A DNA stretch of 58,601 bases from Lingula anatina (GCF_001039355.2 NW_019775014.1:417108-475708); one strand, 5' to 3'; shown: positions 36,501-51,500, counted from the first letter of the stretch. A program made the numbers and translations. The notes: generated by a model not told the origin, from the sequence alone.

Positions 36501-39500
36501 TAAAATAAGTAAAATGAAAATAAAAAGTTCAACTAACAGTGTTTTAAACCATTTGTTGACTTGAAAGAGATAGCTGAAGTTGAGTGCACCGATATATGTG
36601 TCCGGATATATTTACGAAAAATGAAGAAATTAGGTCATGTTCTATCTGTTACAACGGACAAGTTGTAGAACAGCAGTAAGTTTTGATTTCATGTATAAAT
36701 AGATTAATGAGTTATCTGTTAGTCCTGAACACGCTTTACCCCAAAGACCTGTGAAGATGAAGATATTGTCAAAAATAGAAGGGGGGTGTTAAAAGCATGT
36801 GGTTTGTAGGCCTGAAAAAAACGCTTGGTTTGTTACCATGGAAACAAAGAGAGTGAAAAAAGTGTATATCATTTTAATCCCCTATCTTTAGGTTATAATA
36901 TATCACCAAACTAAATCATTTAGTGACACCTGTATAAACTTTAAGGCCAATCAATATAACCCTGTTTTTCAGAAGAATTTTTGGTTGATAATACCCCCAA
37001 ATTGTCACTGGCCATATCTCTGTAAGTAGGGATTTTTTTCAGGAAATATTGCAGCCTCAGATATTGTTCATATAAAGGTTCAAACACACCAAATATGATG
37101 TAAATCCGTTCACCCCCACCTTGCCGCATTTTCTACATTTGGTCTGGTTTTCTCGTGGACACACACTTAACACACTATAAAATGCTTTAACATAATGCTG
37201 ACAGAGCAAAAAATCAGGGAGAAGTTGAAAATAATTTGTACAACACTCCTGGATTGAGGGCAATATTAATGCTATATTTTAAAATAATTTAACTATAACA
37301 CATAGTCTAAAAAGATCATCTGATCCACGTCTCCTTCCAAAAGAGCCACCATTAAGATTGTTGATACTTTTAATAAATCTGGGAAAATATCAAAAGCCTA
37401 AGACTAAGTAAATCAAACAACACATTCACACTGTAGAATTTAATTCCAAGCAATATTGATGACAGAGCTATTAATTGATCACCTTGGTTTTCCCCCAGTA
37501 TAACGCTGGACAGATACTCATCACATGCTTTAAGAAGCTCCTCGCACCACTCATCTGCTGCTGAACTGGCTCGGGTGACGTCTGCTGATTGTTGCCCTAG
37601 CAACTGGAAAGAAAACAATCATTAGAGAGATTGTTATAGCAGGGATGCTGTAAAAAGGCTGAACTTGTTAGTTTAAATAATGAGTTTATTCATGAAAAAC
37701 CAAAAAGCTTTTAACAAGCTTTCTAACAGATCCCTAAAGCTAACTGTACTAGTACTGACATGACAAAGAATTATTACGTAGAGAAATTTTCTAGAAAACT
37801 TAAATCTTAAAATTGATTAAATGACAAAGATAACATTGTTTCAAACCAAACGTCTATCTAAAACATATCACAAATTTCACACTTGATTTTTTAGAATTTA
37901 AAAGACTAATTTGAAATTCAGGATAAACTTAAATGTCAAATTTCTCAAAGTATCTTAAAACCATAAATCATTTTAAAATGCAGAAAGAACCAGATTACGT
38001 CACAAAAAAAAAAAAAAAAAAGACAGAGAGAGAATACACTGAATCATCAGAAAAATCAATACCTTATTACAGTTACCAGAGATTCAAAGCTTGTAAAGGG
38101 TTCAATTAACTAGATTTCATACACTTCAGACAAAAATCAAAGAATTCTGCCCACAGGATGAGAACTTCACACATTTTTGTCTGGATTAAAGTAGAGTCAG
38201 AGAAATAATAGTTGTTCAGCACAGTGACGGAACTGGAGAAACAGGAGGTCTACCAACATGCAATGTTTGGATTGGATCAATGCTCTAAAACAAGCCAGAA
38301 CGAGCCTGCAGTTTAGCTGATTTTTCTTGGCAAGTTGTGAGACCTGATTTTTTTTTTTTTTTGTCAAACCACTGCTTTATATAAGCTAATTGCCTCATAT
38401 ATCAGCTACATTGAATAAAATGTTCATTTTTTTCCCTGTAGCATATTTATCATAGATTATGTATCTAATTCATCAAAATAAATCTTAAAATTACAAGATG
38501 TTTTAAAGTGACCTGGTCATTCTGTCAAAGTTAGTATTAGGGGCTTCGACTGTTGACTCCATATGCAAAACTTAAGTCCATTTAACTTTTAAGCTATCAA
38601 AATTTGACTTGCATGAGCAGCAGTTAATTCAGGTAGTCATCCAGCTCAGTACCCAAATGATCTTTTAATAACTCCCTTCACCAGGTAACCTGGTCATTAG
38701 AGACGCAATTCAGCATTGTTCTCATTGCCGAGTAGAAATAGACGTAAGAAATATCTGTATTACACAGCAAGTATTGCAGCGAAGGTTGGTAACAGGTAAG
38801 AAATAATGGTTTTGTCTCCCCTTGTACCTGTATGTGTGCACCCATGTGTATACCTATGTAAAATATTTAGAGAAAGTCAGCTGCCAACATATATATTACA
38901 GGTAATTGTTGTTAATTAGGTGCATGATAGATATTGTACTGCCATAAATGCAGAACAACATTGTGTGAAGTAAGGCAGGAATGGCAGAGAGTTTCTCTAC
39001 AAGTTTGTCTGTGTAGACCCAGTAAGAAGAAGCTCCCATTTGAGCAGCATAGTCAAGGTCAGATTGAGACCGTCTTCTGGAAGACAGTAAGATTTTAAAG
39101 TTTACATAAACAAGTATTTATTTATTTTTTGTTTGAAGATGGATTGACAAAGATAATTAGGAAGACTGTCAAAAAATATCTCTGGACCTGCCCCTGATAG
39201 TATTACCTTAGAGAGAGTGCTCACTGTGACAGCGATCAGTTCCGGGGACAGATCAAAACACTTCAGTCTCTGCTTCAGGTCAGCTGAAATATACAAAATA
39301 AGTGATTACGCTAAATAAGGATTGTACAGGATAGAAAATTTTATTCACCATTTTTCAAAATATCATTCACCTAGGTTATAGGAAACAGAAGACATCTTTT
39401 TACTGAAAGTTGGAAATATTTATTTTCTTTTTATACAATCTTTTTCCAATCACCTAGATGGCAATTGACACAAATGATGCTATGTATTGGAGATTAAAAA

Positions 39501-42500
39501 CAATAAATAAATATATAAATAATTAAGTACATAAATAAATTTGATATCCAACAGAGACTAATTTTGGCGATGTCACAAGCTAAAATATGCCTAGACAGAA
39601 GAAAAATAAGGAGCAAAATACCAAAAACACTCTACATTTGCTAAATTAACTTCCAATGAGAACATGTAAAAACCTGAGTAAGATTATTCAACCAAAACTG
39701 ATGGACCAATTCTGTCTGTCGTTATAGGAAGCAATCTGATCCAAGTCATTGGCCTGGGAAGTGTATATTTACGGCAGTAGCTAACCAATTCCATAATCTT
39801 CTAGTTGGTACATTTGATCAATAAACAGCCTTCTTTTATTTAAGCAAACAAGTTGTGGCTATTTATAAAATGCTGTCTAGTCTGTTGTCCTATTACTTGC
39901 TAAACTCTAAAATTAGTGGCTTAATATAATAACATTCACTTTCCTCCAATATCTTATTTTCCTTTGCCATCTTCCACATAAGAAGAGTAGATCAAATAAC
40001 AAAAAGGTCAAACAAACAGCACGGTGAACAGGGAATAGAAACAGAAGTTAAAGGGGAGCTCAGGTTATGTAAGCCACAGATATACAGGTGATAAGGCACA
40101 CTCCAATGAATTTTTCCCTGGAGCTCCTTACATTTTAATTCACGGTCTGTGACCTAATTATTTCTACAAATACTCAAACAGTGAAAGGGGTGCATGAGGT
40201 GTCCAAACTTATTGTACCTTTGCTTGTTTGATTTGTACTTTGTTTTAGTGAAACTTTTAAGTCTACTTTTTCGTGGTTGACACAATTTTACATAAAAGTA
40301 TGAGTTATCAGTACAAAAAAGAACTGCTGCAATTTGCATCATAGTCTTTGTTGATAGGAGCAGTCAGCTATACAACTTTATAAATGAACAAGATGTCACT
40401 CAGTTAAATGGTTGAACAGTGGTATGCTTGACCACCCCCAAGCAATAGAGTGTCATGGAGTCAAGTTATTTCAATCGTAACTGGGGTGTGACATTTGATA
40501 CCTGGCAAAGTTGGGTCAAGGACAATAATAATATTATATCCTTCAATTTATCCCAATGTAGAGGACCAAAAATTCATTTTAAAAAATCAAATCAATACCA
40601 CTTACAAAAACTATTTATCTTCAGGCTTTGAAATAGTCTTTTTTTTTTCATTTTCTCTTTTTGATATTTTTTATCATTAGCACCTATTTCATGTATTTCA
40701 TGCCATTTTGAAAATAAAATAAAGTGTAACAGACACAATCACAACAGTCTATAACAAAAATGAAAAAGAGAAGAGATAAGAATGCTAACTTTTCAAAAAC
40801 CTGTGTAAAATTTTGAAAATAGTTCATGAGTAAGATTATGCAATCTTAAACAAGCACAGTTTCTATAGATTGTATCAATTTCAAATGCCAGAGGGTCACT
40901 CCTATGAAATGTGCAACGGACCAAATATTAGAGTACAACTTCCTCAGCAAATAAACACTATACACTTTGATCAAATTACACAACTGGTAATGTAATGCTG
41001 CAGATTTTCTATTAATGAAAAGATTTTGCTTTGCAGCACAGCTAAAACCTTCCTGGTATATTGGGAGGAGATTTACCCTTACTGTTATTTGGGAACTGGT
41101 CAAGTGGAATTGTTACACCAATCCTTAACAAGTCAATGCCAGAGACAGAAAACAGCAGACTACAGCAGAGATTTCAAATAAAACGGTTAACAACCTGGTG
41201 GGAAACAAGCTACTGCATCCAAGAACGGTAAGTATACCTGTAATGTTATTTATAATAACAAAAATATTATAGATACCTCCTGTACTTACTCTTACTTCCA
41301 AGATATAATGAGGTGGCATTAGCAAATGGAAGTAACTTTATCATGTACAGTATCAAAAGTAACAAATGGAACAATATTGTTTGCTTTAATCACATTATTC
41401 AATGCCTTCAAGATGGTGAAAAGTTACCCAAAAACAATTTTATCATATATATATATATATATCTTTTATTCATAATAAATCTAAAGCATTACAGGAATAG
41501 CTTTGATATTGAAATATTCACATCACACATGGGGGAGGGGTCTGCTTAAGGCAGGAAACTGTCAAGTTAAAATTGGATTTTTGATTTAAATAAATGAAAA
41601 AAAAAATCATGACTGTAATGTGAGAAAACCAAAATGTCTGTACTGTAACGTGATATGATTTATAAACATTCTTAAATTCAACTTCTAATGCACCTTAAAC
41701 AGCACAGCCAACAGTGCCATAAAAGCATATGAAGTTTTTGTTATTACTACCCTTTGTTCTTTAGAGTCCATTTGGCCCATAGTGGCCCAAACAAACTTGT
41801 TTCCCTCTGAACAAAAAGGAGCCATAATCACTGAGTCACAGTGCAGCGGAGCAATTATAACTAACATTCCTTTTTACCCTTTTTTGAATAGCCACACCTG
41901 AACCCAGCTGACATTTCCAAGGAGCACCACTGGGGGGCACCTTGACTTTCTACCAGCATATCATCTTATGTACCTTCAGCCTTAACATACCGAAGACTTC
42001 AACATCTAAGACAAAACTCATGAGTACAGTAAGGACACATTTTCTAGATAATGTCACTAACTTTACCTTGCCACCGAATCCTGATGTTCTGAACATAACA
42101 CAGGAACTTAATAGGACAGGGACGACAGAAACGGTATCTTTGACCACAGCAGAGATTTCTCTGCCACAAGAACAAACGGAGACGTGGGAAATCATTGCCC
42201 TACGTTCTGTTATCACCATTGTCATCATAGCAGCAGTGATTGGAATACTGGCACTGATTTACAAACTCTGCGCCAGATCTATGAAAAGTCCGACAGAACA
42301 CGCAATTAGCGACGGACACGGTCCCTTCCAGGAAGTCCATATCGGGGACCGCTGCTCTTGTGGTACAACCAAAAATTATAGAAAAGACCAAGAGATTTTT
42401 GCCACAAACCAATCAGGGGTGTGCATATGTGAAACTTCATTTTTAGAGGGCGGAGTACTTAAAAATGTAGCAAAGAAGAGATCTCCACGCGATCACATTC

Positions 42501-45500
42501 TCCATTTGACGAAAGAACAGGCAAAATATCTTTTCACTGATAAGAAGTTAAAATGTTGTAAAAATGAGTGCCTGTCTATGGAATATGTACCTTCTATTGA
42601 TTGTGATGATGAATCTGGGGATACAGAGACAGCTTCATATGGAGCAGGAGAAACAGACTATGTATTTGTGACTTATGAAAAAGGCAGGGATGTGCCAAAT
42701 TACTGACATCTAAACAACTATTTTGCATCCTCCACTCAAATATGGAGAACCATCAAAAGTAAAATTTATGTCAACTGATAACTGACGGTTTTGCTTCTGG
42801 ATAAAAATGATAACTCTTTGATAATAAATATATTATTGAGCTCCTTTATTAACAGTTTTATTGTTATTCCTCAAGTCTGTTTTTTTTTTTTTTTTTGTAT
42901 AAAATGTTGTAAACTGTTTCACAGCTTTATAAAAACTTTATAAAAAAATTTCAAATTTAAAGGACTGAAAAGAACATCAGTTTATAAGTATTAATAGAAA
43001 ATGGAGGAAACCAGCTGTTTCTCCTGCACAGATTATGAGATTTACATTTGAAGAATATCAGTGCACAGAATGTGATGAGAATTTCAATTAAAGGCCAAAC
43101 CATACTATTATATAGGAAAACCTTCAGTGATCAATACACAAATTAGACAAATATCTTTATTATTTGCTTAATTGGGACCATTTTTATAATGAATGTACAT
43201 CTATCAGAGATTTAATTGGAATCATTTTTATAATGAATGTACATCTATCAGAGATTTAATTGGGATCATTTTTATAATGAATGTACATCTATCAGAGATT
43301 TAATTGGGATCATTTTTATAATGAATGTACGTCTATCAGAGATTAACTTCATCAATGCAAAGACAGACTGACCAAACTAATTACTGATTCAAATAAAAGC
43401 TCTTTGGTCAAAAAGAGGCAAAAATGTAATTAAAAAGCGCAATAATAAAATGCCTAAAAATGCTAATACCATAATAATATCAATTTGAGTTGACTATTTG
43501 TCGAAATATATTATCAATAATTAATGTTTTGTTATATTTGAAAATCAGCATTACTGTAGTATATGAAGGGACCACAATATTAAAAATATATTAATTACAA
43601 TTTTTTCAATACTTTGGTCCCTCAGACACTGATATTTTTTTTTATCTAGATGTCATCTTGATATTACTAAAGTTTGTGAGAGGAGTGCTATTGGTGAACT
43701 GTTTCTACATAAGAACAGGAATGTGTTAGGTGAGCCACTCAGTACAACTGTAGCAATGTGATCTGAGCACATCCCTGTATCACATCTACCACACAAAATT
43801 ACATACAGGGCATGCTATGAATGAAATTATTATCACTTTGTTGATACAAAATGTGGGAATCTAATATTAGATATTTCACTGGAAAGCTTACATCTAAACA
43901 AAAAATGTGTAAATATTTCCTGGTCATTTAATGGTTATATAAATTGCAGGAGGTATCATTTGCGAGTACTAGGATTGGCCAATACTGCATTTGAAGTACT
44001 TTTCCACATGTTATATAACACCATAAATAATTCCTCAACATTCTTATCAGTCTCCAGCAGTTGTTGGATAGTGGAATACCTATTAAGTATTGTACTGCTT
44101 CTAACTGGTAAATATATCATATAAATTTTGTATGCCATGAATTGAATGCCATTCCTCTGAATAAAATACTGTAGTATAAAAACGTGTTGAGAAACCTGCA
44201 GTAATTTTGTAACGTGACCTACTTCATTGAATTAGAGCAAATTAAGTTATCAAAAGCTTAGTGACAAACAAAACAATCTTATCACATTGACCGAGAGAAC
44301 CAAATTGTTTTTGTCCCTCTTATCATGTTTACTTGTCTCATAAGCACCGGCAAAAGAAGTGTTTGATTACTAAAAAGAAGCTTGTAGTCTAGAGAAATGC
44401 TTACCAGCCACAAAACAGAAGATATGACACGTTACTATATATAAAATCAAAAATAAAAGTTTACAGAGGTGATTGAATCAATTAACTATTCCATGTTTCT
44501 TTCCCACAATCTGTTGTCAAATAAATCCTAGTTTGTCCGCACAGTGATGTATAGCATGGTTAACGGTGTGTGTGTCCTAATAGTTAAGGTCAGACGGGAG
44601 AGATGAACACAATAGATGTTATGAGTACCTGATGCATGGGGGGTCTCAGAATACAGCTCAGGTACAGGTAGGTAACGCAGGTGTTTTGATGGCCAAAAAT
44701 AGCACCTCTGTGTATAATTTACAACCTTAGTGGTCTATCGTGTTGTGACTAGTAAGCTATGCCATAGGCAGCCTTCTACATCAGTTCTGATTAGCTAGGA
44801 TATTAGCTAATAGTTAATATACTGTAATAGTGTTTAGCTTCCTGCGGTAGGTACCAAGCACCACTGATCACTATGGATTTAGGGCATTAAAAACAGCAAG
44901 ACTAGCTGAAGAAGCCAGAGGTTATTTATTCTAAAAGTATGGAATGTGTCGCACATTTTCACTACAAATCATAGTTCAAACTTGGATAATATCAAGAAAT
45001 TCTAAGTATTTCACTCAGCCAGTTTTTTGAGGTGTTAAAGGCAATTCTACCCTAACCAGCATGGTATCGCGCTTTTCATTAACTGACTCCCTCAGTTTTA
45101 CTGACTGCTGGAAACCTGTCGTTTTTCAGAGGCGGAGTCAGTCGTTGACAATACAGGTGAGTTTTCCAGTAATCTTTGACACCGAAGGTGGTAATTGAAT
45201 CTTCCCCAGTTTTCATCTAATCACTTCAATTACACAAACCCTCAGTGTAGCAATTTTCTTATCATGCTCAGTCTGGGATCACTAACCATTTCTGATTAGC
45301 TGACACCTCTAATAATGACCCTGGTATCAGCCATTACTGCTGAATGTAGTTTATTTTATATTTCTTTTATATAGAGGAAGTTTGATCTTAACCATTCTGG
45401 AGTATAAACTGAAATAAATATGATAACAGTACCAGAGGGCAAAACTGCTATTTTCTATCAAAGTCTAAATGTTTGATCAATCTGGAGCTTGGGTTATCTA

Positions 45501-48500
45501 AAGAGTCAGTATGCTAAAGTAATTTTGCTCATCGTTGCCTTTACTGAAGTTTTGAAGTCTCACAAACATACATGCCTCTGAAAGATAGACAGTTGTTTTT
45601 ATCAAGCAAAATAACAAACTTAACATTTATATTTCAGCACACTTACTGAGGCAATGAATCTGACCTGGAGGACAAAATACAAGGTACTGCACAAGACTTA
45701 ATGCCAACAATTTGGAATGAAAAGGATCAACTGTTTGTCTTCAGGTTGAATGACCCTCTAGTTTTTTAATCTGCTTTTCACATTAACAAAAAAGTGATTT
45801 AAGCAAGGTCACATTAAATATAGACTGCTATATCTAATAGTGTACCACATGTCAGTTCTTACAGCAATTAGATACTGCAGAAATGGAAAACTTATATAAC
45901 TTATCACTGTAGACTGAATCCCTTATATTGAAGACTCTGAATCAGCATATAGTAATATCAAAACTCACTTTTCCCTTGATTTCTCGCTATCAAATTCCCC
46001 ACCTTAGACCCCAATTTGCTGCAAGGAAAACACTCGAGAATTAACAAGGAGGATAAACAGACATCACCGGAGAAGAACATAAAATATTTCCTTTCTACGG
46101 AGCAGCCCCTTAATCTTTGTATGTTCACTGACCTTACAAGTTTATGGCATATTTATGCTCTGGTTTGATGACTGCAGACAAGATTTACCTACAAGCTGCC
46201 TAATTCTGCCATGTAAGTTTCTTTCTGTTTACTTGCTTTTGTATAAGACACAACATAGTTATACAACATCATAAATGTAACGTAGGCAGAAGACTCAATT
46301 GATTTTTCATGCTTTGTTTGTAAGGGGGCTTGTAGTGATTTTTTTCTTTTCCGTCCTTTTTTTTTTTTTGTGCAGAGCTTTATAGCAGTACTTCATAAAA
46401 AAGTTGTTTTTTCGTCTCATTTTTCATTTCATCAATCCAGTACCATGAAATGGTCCAATCAGCCTTATCTATTTGATTAAATAGAATTTTCTGTTTGATG
46501 CCTCATTCATACTTCATTGCAGGTATTAATTTACTATACTAGGACACAATCAAATGAATGGTCATAAAGAGTGCTTTTAAAAACTATGGTTGCACATGGA
46601 CTTTTCCAGCGTAGGACTCTGTTATCAGCACAGAAATGGCAGCTGTTAGTTTTTTATTCTCCCGTTGACCTATCATACGGTCATTTAAGATGTATTATGA
46701 TCCCACCTAGAGTGCAATTATCAGTTTTTGGTTCCCTGAGCACAATTTATCGCCTTGAAAATGGCATCATTTATTACAAATATGACGGTTACTCAATACC
46801 TAAAACAACGCTTAATAAGCATATAAGAAAGAAAAGATGGAATGAATAAGTTACTAATAATGAATGAATGGTTCAATAAATGAGTGCATAAATAAATGAA
46901 AAAAGAAAGGAAGGAGAGAAAAAGAAACGAAAAAATAAAAAGAGTAGGCGGGAGAATGATGTAAGATGAAAAGCATGTTTTTCACCAGATTGAGAGCTTG
47001 CTTATGCTTATCTCTCTACAAGGACACACAAGTATCAATTATATCAGCAAGATGCTGGCTGCAATTTATGCTACAGACATTGGATTTCCAATCTCCTGCG
47101 TCATTTGTTCCATGTACCTGGTAATTCCCTCCTATCAACAGCGGATAAGCCTCGACTGCTAACATTTCCTAGTTTGCAAGCTTCATATACAAAGATTTCA
47201 ACATGAGTTTTACAGATAATTTCTGTACAGAAAAAAATGCCTGGTTTAAATAAGTCCCATTTAGAAATACTTTGCACAGCAAAATACAACTAGTCACAAA
47301 ATATCATGCATCTGCGCAATTTTTCATGTGAATGTGTATTAAGCTGCCATTCTCAGTTCAACAAATATTTCACAAATACCCAAAACATTAAGCAGTAAAT
47401 TATCATGTACTCTTCTTTACTCCTCTCTCTCTCTCTCTCTCTCACCAATCTTTACTCCCTATCTCCATCTCTCCTCAGACATGTTTTTGAAAATCTAAAA
47501 ATGAGAACACATGCTCGTTTTCATCCCCTAACATGGGCATTCAACAACAAAAAAATTACTCCTCTTGTAGCTAAACTCCACTAACACGTTATATTTCCAA
47601 GCTATGTAATCAAGCAGAGAATAATGCACCCACACACGTATGTAATCTTGTACCAGAGACCAAACAAAACACAATCTACATAAAAGCAGAAACTGCGTGG
47701 TTTGATGGAGTATTTCATGATTAAGGCTTATGTTTAAGAGGAAGGAGAATCAAAATGACATAAAAGCTGTCAGGTTTCACATCGTAAAAAGGCTATTTAG
47801 TCCAGGAAGAGTTTCAAGGTAAGCCGAGGTGATTGTCACCCCTTAGGTCACTTCTATCTACATCAGGCTAGTTAGTAGAGGGTTAGATAAAACAGGGGCG
47901 GATTAAGGCCATCCTCTGGAAGACAGTCAGACATTCAAGTTTACCCCCCCCCCTCCCCATTCTTAAATTGTTGGCTTCAGGCCTGCTATGGATATTGTGA
48001 AGTCAGTAGTTCAGAAGTTCAGGAGAATGATTCATCACAATTTTGACCCAAGGAAATGTATCACAGTCAGGGGCGAATTAGGTTCTTTATTGAAAATGAT
48101 GAAAAGGGATACTTTACAGGTGATTTTCAGTTAGAACATATTCTGGCTTGACACTTCATGATACATTATCATTAACCTAAGCAATTTGTTTATTGTAATT
48201 TTGCATTTGTTAAACTTAAAATTAAAAGTAAGAATAAAATGATATTATATTCTGTTTAATATCTTCTTTGTAAAAAGGCTTTGGACATTTCGGGTTCCTG
48301 CTCTAATTTTTTTATTTTTACTTCAGTAATGATAAACTTATGGAGCAGAACTTTCAGCTATAATCAACATTCATGCACCAAGGCACATTGCACAGTGATC
48401 TGTAGGCAGAATGATTCCCTTACACAGAGAGAGTTTCAGTCCTGTTCAGGAAACCTGCAGGGTTTCTGCACTACAGCATTGAAGACTGTTCGCCATTTCT

Positions 48501-51500
48501 ATTTTCAACTGTGAACAGATAAAATAAATACAAATTTTCTGTTTTATTTTTTAATTTACGAAAGAAAGAAAAGAAAGAAAAAAAAACTCAGTCTCCTCAT
48601 TTAGGCACCATTAAACAGTTTGCTATTTCTACAGTTTTTTTTTTTCAAGATAGAAATTATCATTTCATTTTGTATATAGTTTCTTTCATGTTTCCTATTT
48701 ATCCCAAAAGAGCCCTCTCAAAGACATGGTGTTGCATTTCATACAACAAAACATAATAATGGATAATAAATTGTTTTTCTTCATCAGTGCTAGCAAAGGA
48801 TATCATCTGTCACCAATAAATCATAGATGACAAGCTATTATGTATTCTATTGGCAGGTGCTTTTATTGCTTTTATCCCATCTTTGTAAAAAAAAAACTCG
48901 TTCATGCCTGGTCTGGTCTCTATGGCAACAAGCCATAGTACGGATCAATGACCACTTCTCCTGCCATATCTGGAGGGTCCAGCCAGCAGAGGTCAAAGTT
49001 GAGTTATTAAGACTGAGATTGTCCAGTTCAGGGTGACTTCTGACCAGTTCACTGGGAATATCTGGACTGTGCAGACATCACAGGGTCTAGCTGAGGTCTC
49101 AGAATAATTTGATTCAGATAAATCACTTCACTGTCACGTGAACTGGACGAGTGGTACAAGGTAGAGCTGCCTGAGATGAGGTGTGAAGTACTGCACATTG
49201 TTAATAGAAAGCAGTGAGGTCTTTGTAAACTTCACATTGGCAGAAAAATGAACTATTGAGTTTATTATTATTATGGTTTAATTATTCTTTGGCATTTTTA
49301 CTAAGTTGGAGAATTGTGTAGATTTTGAAGTTTTTATTGGGGTTTTTATTGCGGTTTTTATTGAAGATGGGGCTAGCTTTCTCAGAAAGCTGACTTAGTC
49401 TGCTAAATAAGACAAGCCATAGGAAAAGGTTATACCACAAAGGATCAATTTATCTTTAACAAAAAATGTGACATCTGACTAGACAATGTATGCCTGCTAA
49501 AGTCCTCTGACGTGGAGGGGTTAACATGTTTTTTATCATTCAAGCTCATCTTCAACATCTGGCAGAAACATTAAGTCATTATTTCTATTATTACTCTTCC
49601 ATTCTTTCCAGCGCTTCACTTGACGCAGGATACAAAATTGTAAACACAAAGGACAGAAAAAAACTTGTATATATTTTTCATTATCAAACTGAAAATAACA
49701 TTAATATTTTCAGACACCAGCTGAGGGGAAATTGTCACAAAAACAAGCCAACTCAATCAGAAGATAAGAAAAGACCAATAAAAAACAAAGAGAAGAGCCA
49801 ATTGCTGAGATACTGAGGACAATTCATCATACAATGATACAAAGAACTTCAAGCTACAAACCAGTGATACTTAATAACACCTTGGAGGAGAGGAAAGGTT
49901 GCCACCTTAGAAACTAATGGACACACTATGTCCATGAGTACACAGCCAACACCAGTGAATGATGGTACCCCCCTGAACGCCACTGTGTCGGACCCGCACT
50001 CACAGCAGCACATATGGCACACTGTGGTCACACTCTCCGTGGTGGCAGCAATCGTCATCGTCGTGATTCTAGCATACAAAGTATTTCGTAGGACAGTAAG
50101 GAATACACTTTGATGAATGGTTATGCAGACATAACAGCCTAAAGTTTTGTCTGTGAACAACAGGGGCGGATATAGGCCGTCTTCTGGGTCTTCCGGAAGA
50201 CAGTCAGATTTTCAAGTTTACACTGACAGGTATCTAATTTTTTCTGTCAGAAGACGGTCAAAAACTGGAGGATGGATCAACAAATAGAATATGGAAGACT
50301 GTAAGAAAATATCTTTGGATCCGCCCCTGAACAACATCATAAACACAGATTTTTTATAATTCTTGGCGCAGGTGATATTTTGAGGACAGTCAGGGTTCCA
50401 CTGTGACAAATGCAATAGCATGGAAGAACGCCTGTTCATTATGTATCTAAGCAAAGGAAAGAATTCTATGGGAAAATGACAAATACAATATGACCATTTG
50501 CTGACATAGCAGTATTAAATAATTTCCGTTAATTACTTTTGGAACTTAGATCAAACAAACAGGGTTACAACATGACAAGTAATTTTGCTGATATTTCATA
50601 AATTAGGGAATCTCTGACAAGGATATCAGGACGGATTCAGATGTTTGTGTAAGCACCACAGCAAACAAGATATATCTCATAACACAGATAGACACTGTCT
50701 GACAGTTATCATTATACAAGACTGCGAACATCTTAGTGTGTAATACTCATGATAAATGACCTCTCCTAGCTATAGACTCCAAAAATACAACCGAGAACAT
50801 GCTAAAAACTGAATGTTAGTCAGAGAGAACTTACATCAAGACTAAGGTGGTACAAATTGGATAAAGTTCACAGAGATTTCATCCTAATAATGGATTTTCT
50901 AAATGACATTTTATGGTCTGAGATAAAGACATCAATGTCACTCGGCACCATTATCTTCTTCAAGCGCCAGGGATATATTCCAGTGTTTATCTGATGTTAC
51001 GATCTAAACAGAATGAAAGGTTTCATTCAGAGAAAGACATTTTTTANCCCCATTCTTAAATTGTTGGCTTCAGGCCTGCTATGGATATTGTGAAGTCAGT
51101 AGTTCAGAAGTTCAGGAGAATGATTCATCACAATTTTGACCTAAGGAAATGTATCACAGTCAGGGGCGAATTAGGTTCTTTATTGAAAATGATGAAAAGG
51201 GATACTTTACAGGTGATTTTCAGTTAGAACATATTCTGGCTTGACACTTGATGATACATTATCATTAACCTTAGCAATTTGTTTATTGTAATTTTGCATT
51301 TGTTAAACTTAAAATTAAAAGTAAGAATAAAATGATATTATATTCTGTTTAATATCTTCTTTGTAAAAAGGCTTTGGACATTTCGAGTTTCTGGTCTTAT
51401 TTTTTACTTCAGTAATGATAAACTTATGAAGCAGAACTTTCAGCTATAATCATCATTCATGCACCAAGGCACATTGCACAGTGATCTGTAGGCAGAATGA

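Larger units (their letters stand above)
47955..51046. repeat. 3-kb tandem duplication, unit 1
   Basis: It matches 51048-53967 along its whole length, with scattered substitutions and small indels. It begins CCCCATTCTTAAATTGTTGG and ends TTCATTCAGAGAAAGACATT. It contains gene B1 and, unlike unit 2, a 169-bp MITE. The junction with unit 2 is a single N at 51047. Confidence 0.9.

Noticed and set aside
41942-42019. Upstream 26 codons of the gene A frame as its N-terminus
   Set aside because: A good splice acceptor at 41978-41979 lies within it, and the paralogous genes begin at the homologous MST codon.
46571-46849. 92-codon plus-strand open frame in the giant intron
   Set aside because: No recognisable motif, poor composition for coding and no second copy to test.
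49526-49816. 96-codon open frame upstream of gene B1
   Set aside because: The duplicate at 52615 is shifted and truncated to 80 codons, so the frame is not maintained; more likely UTR or intron.
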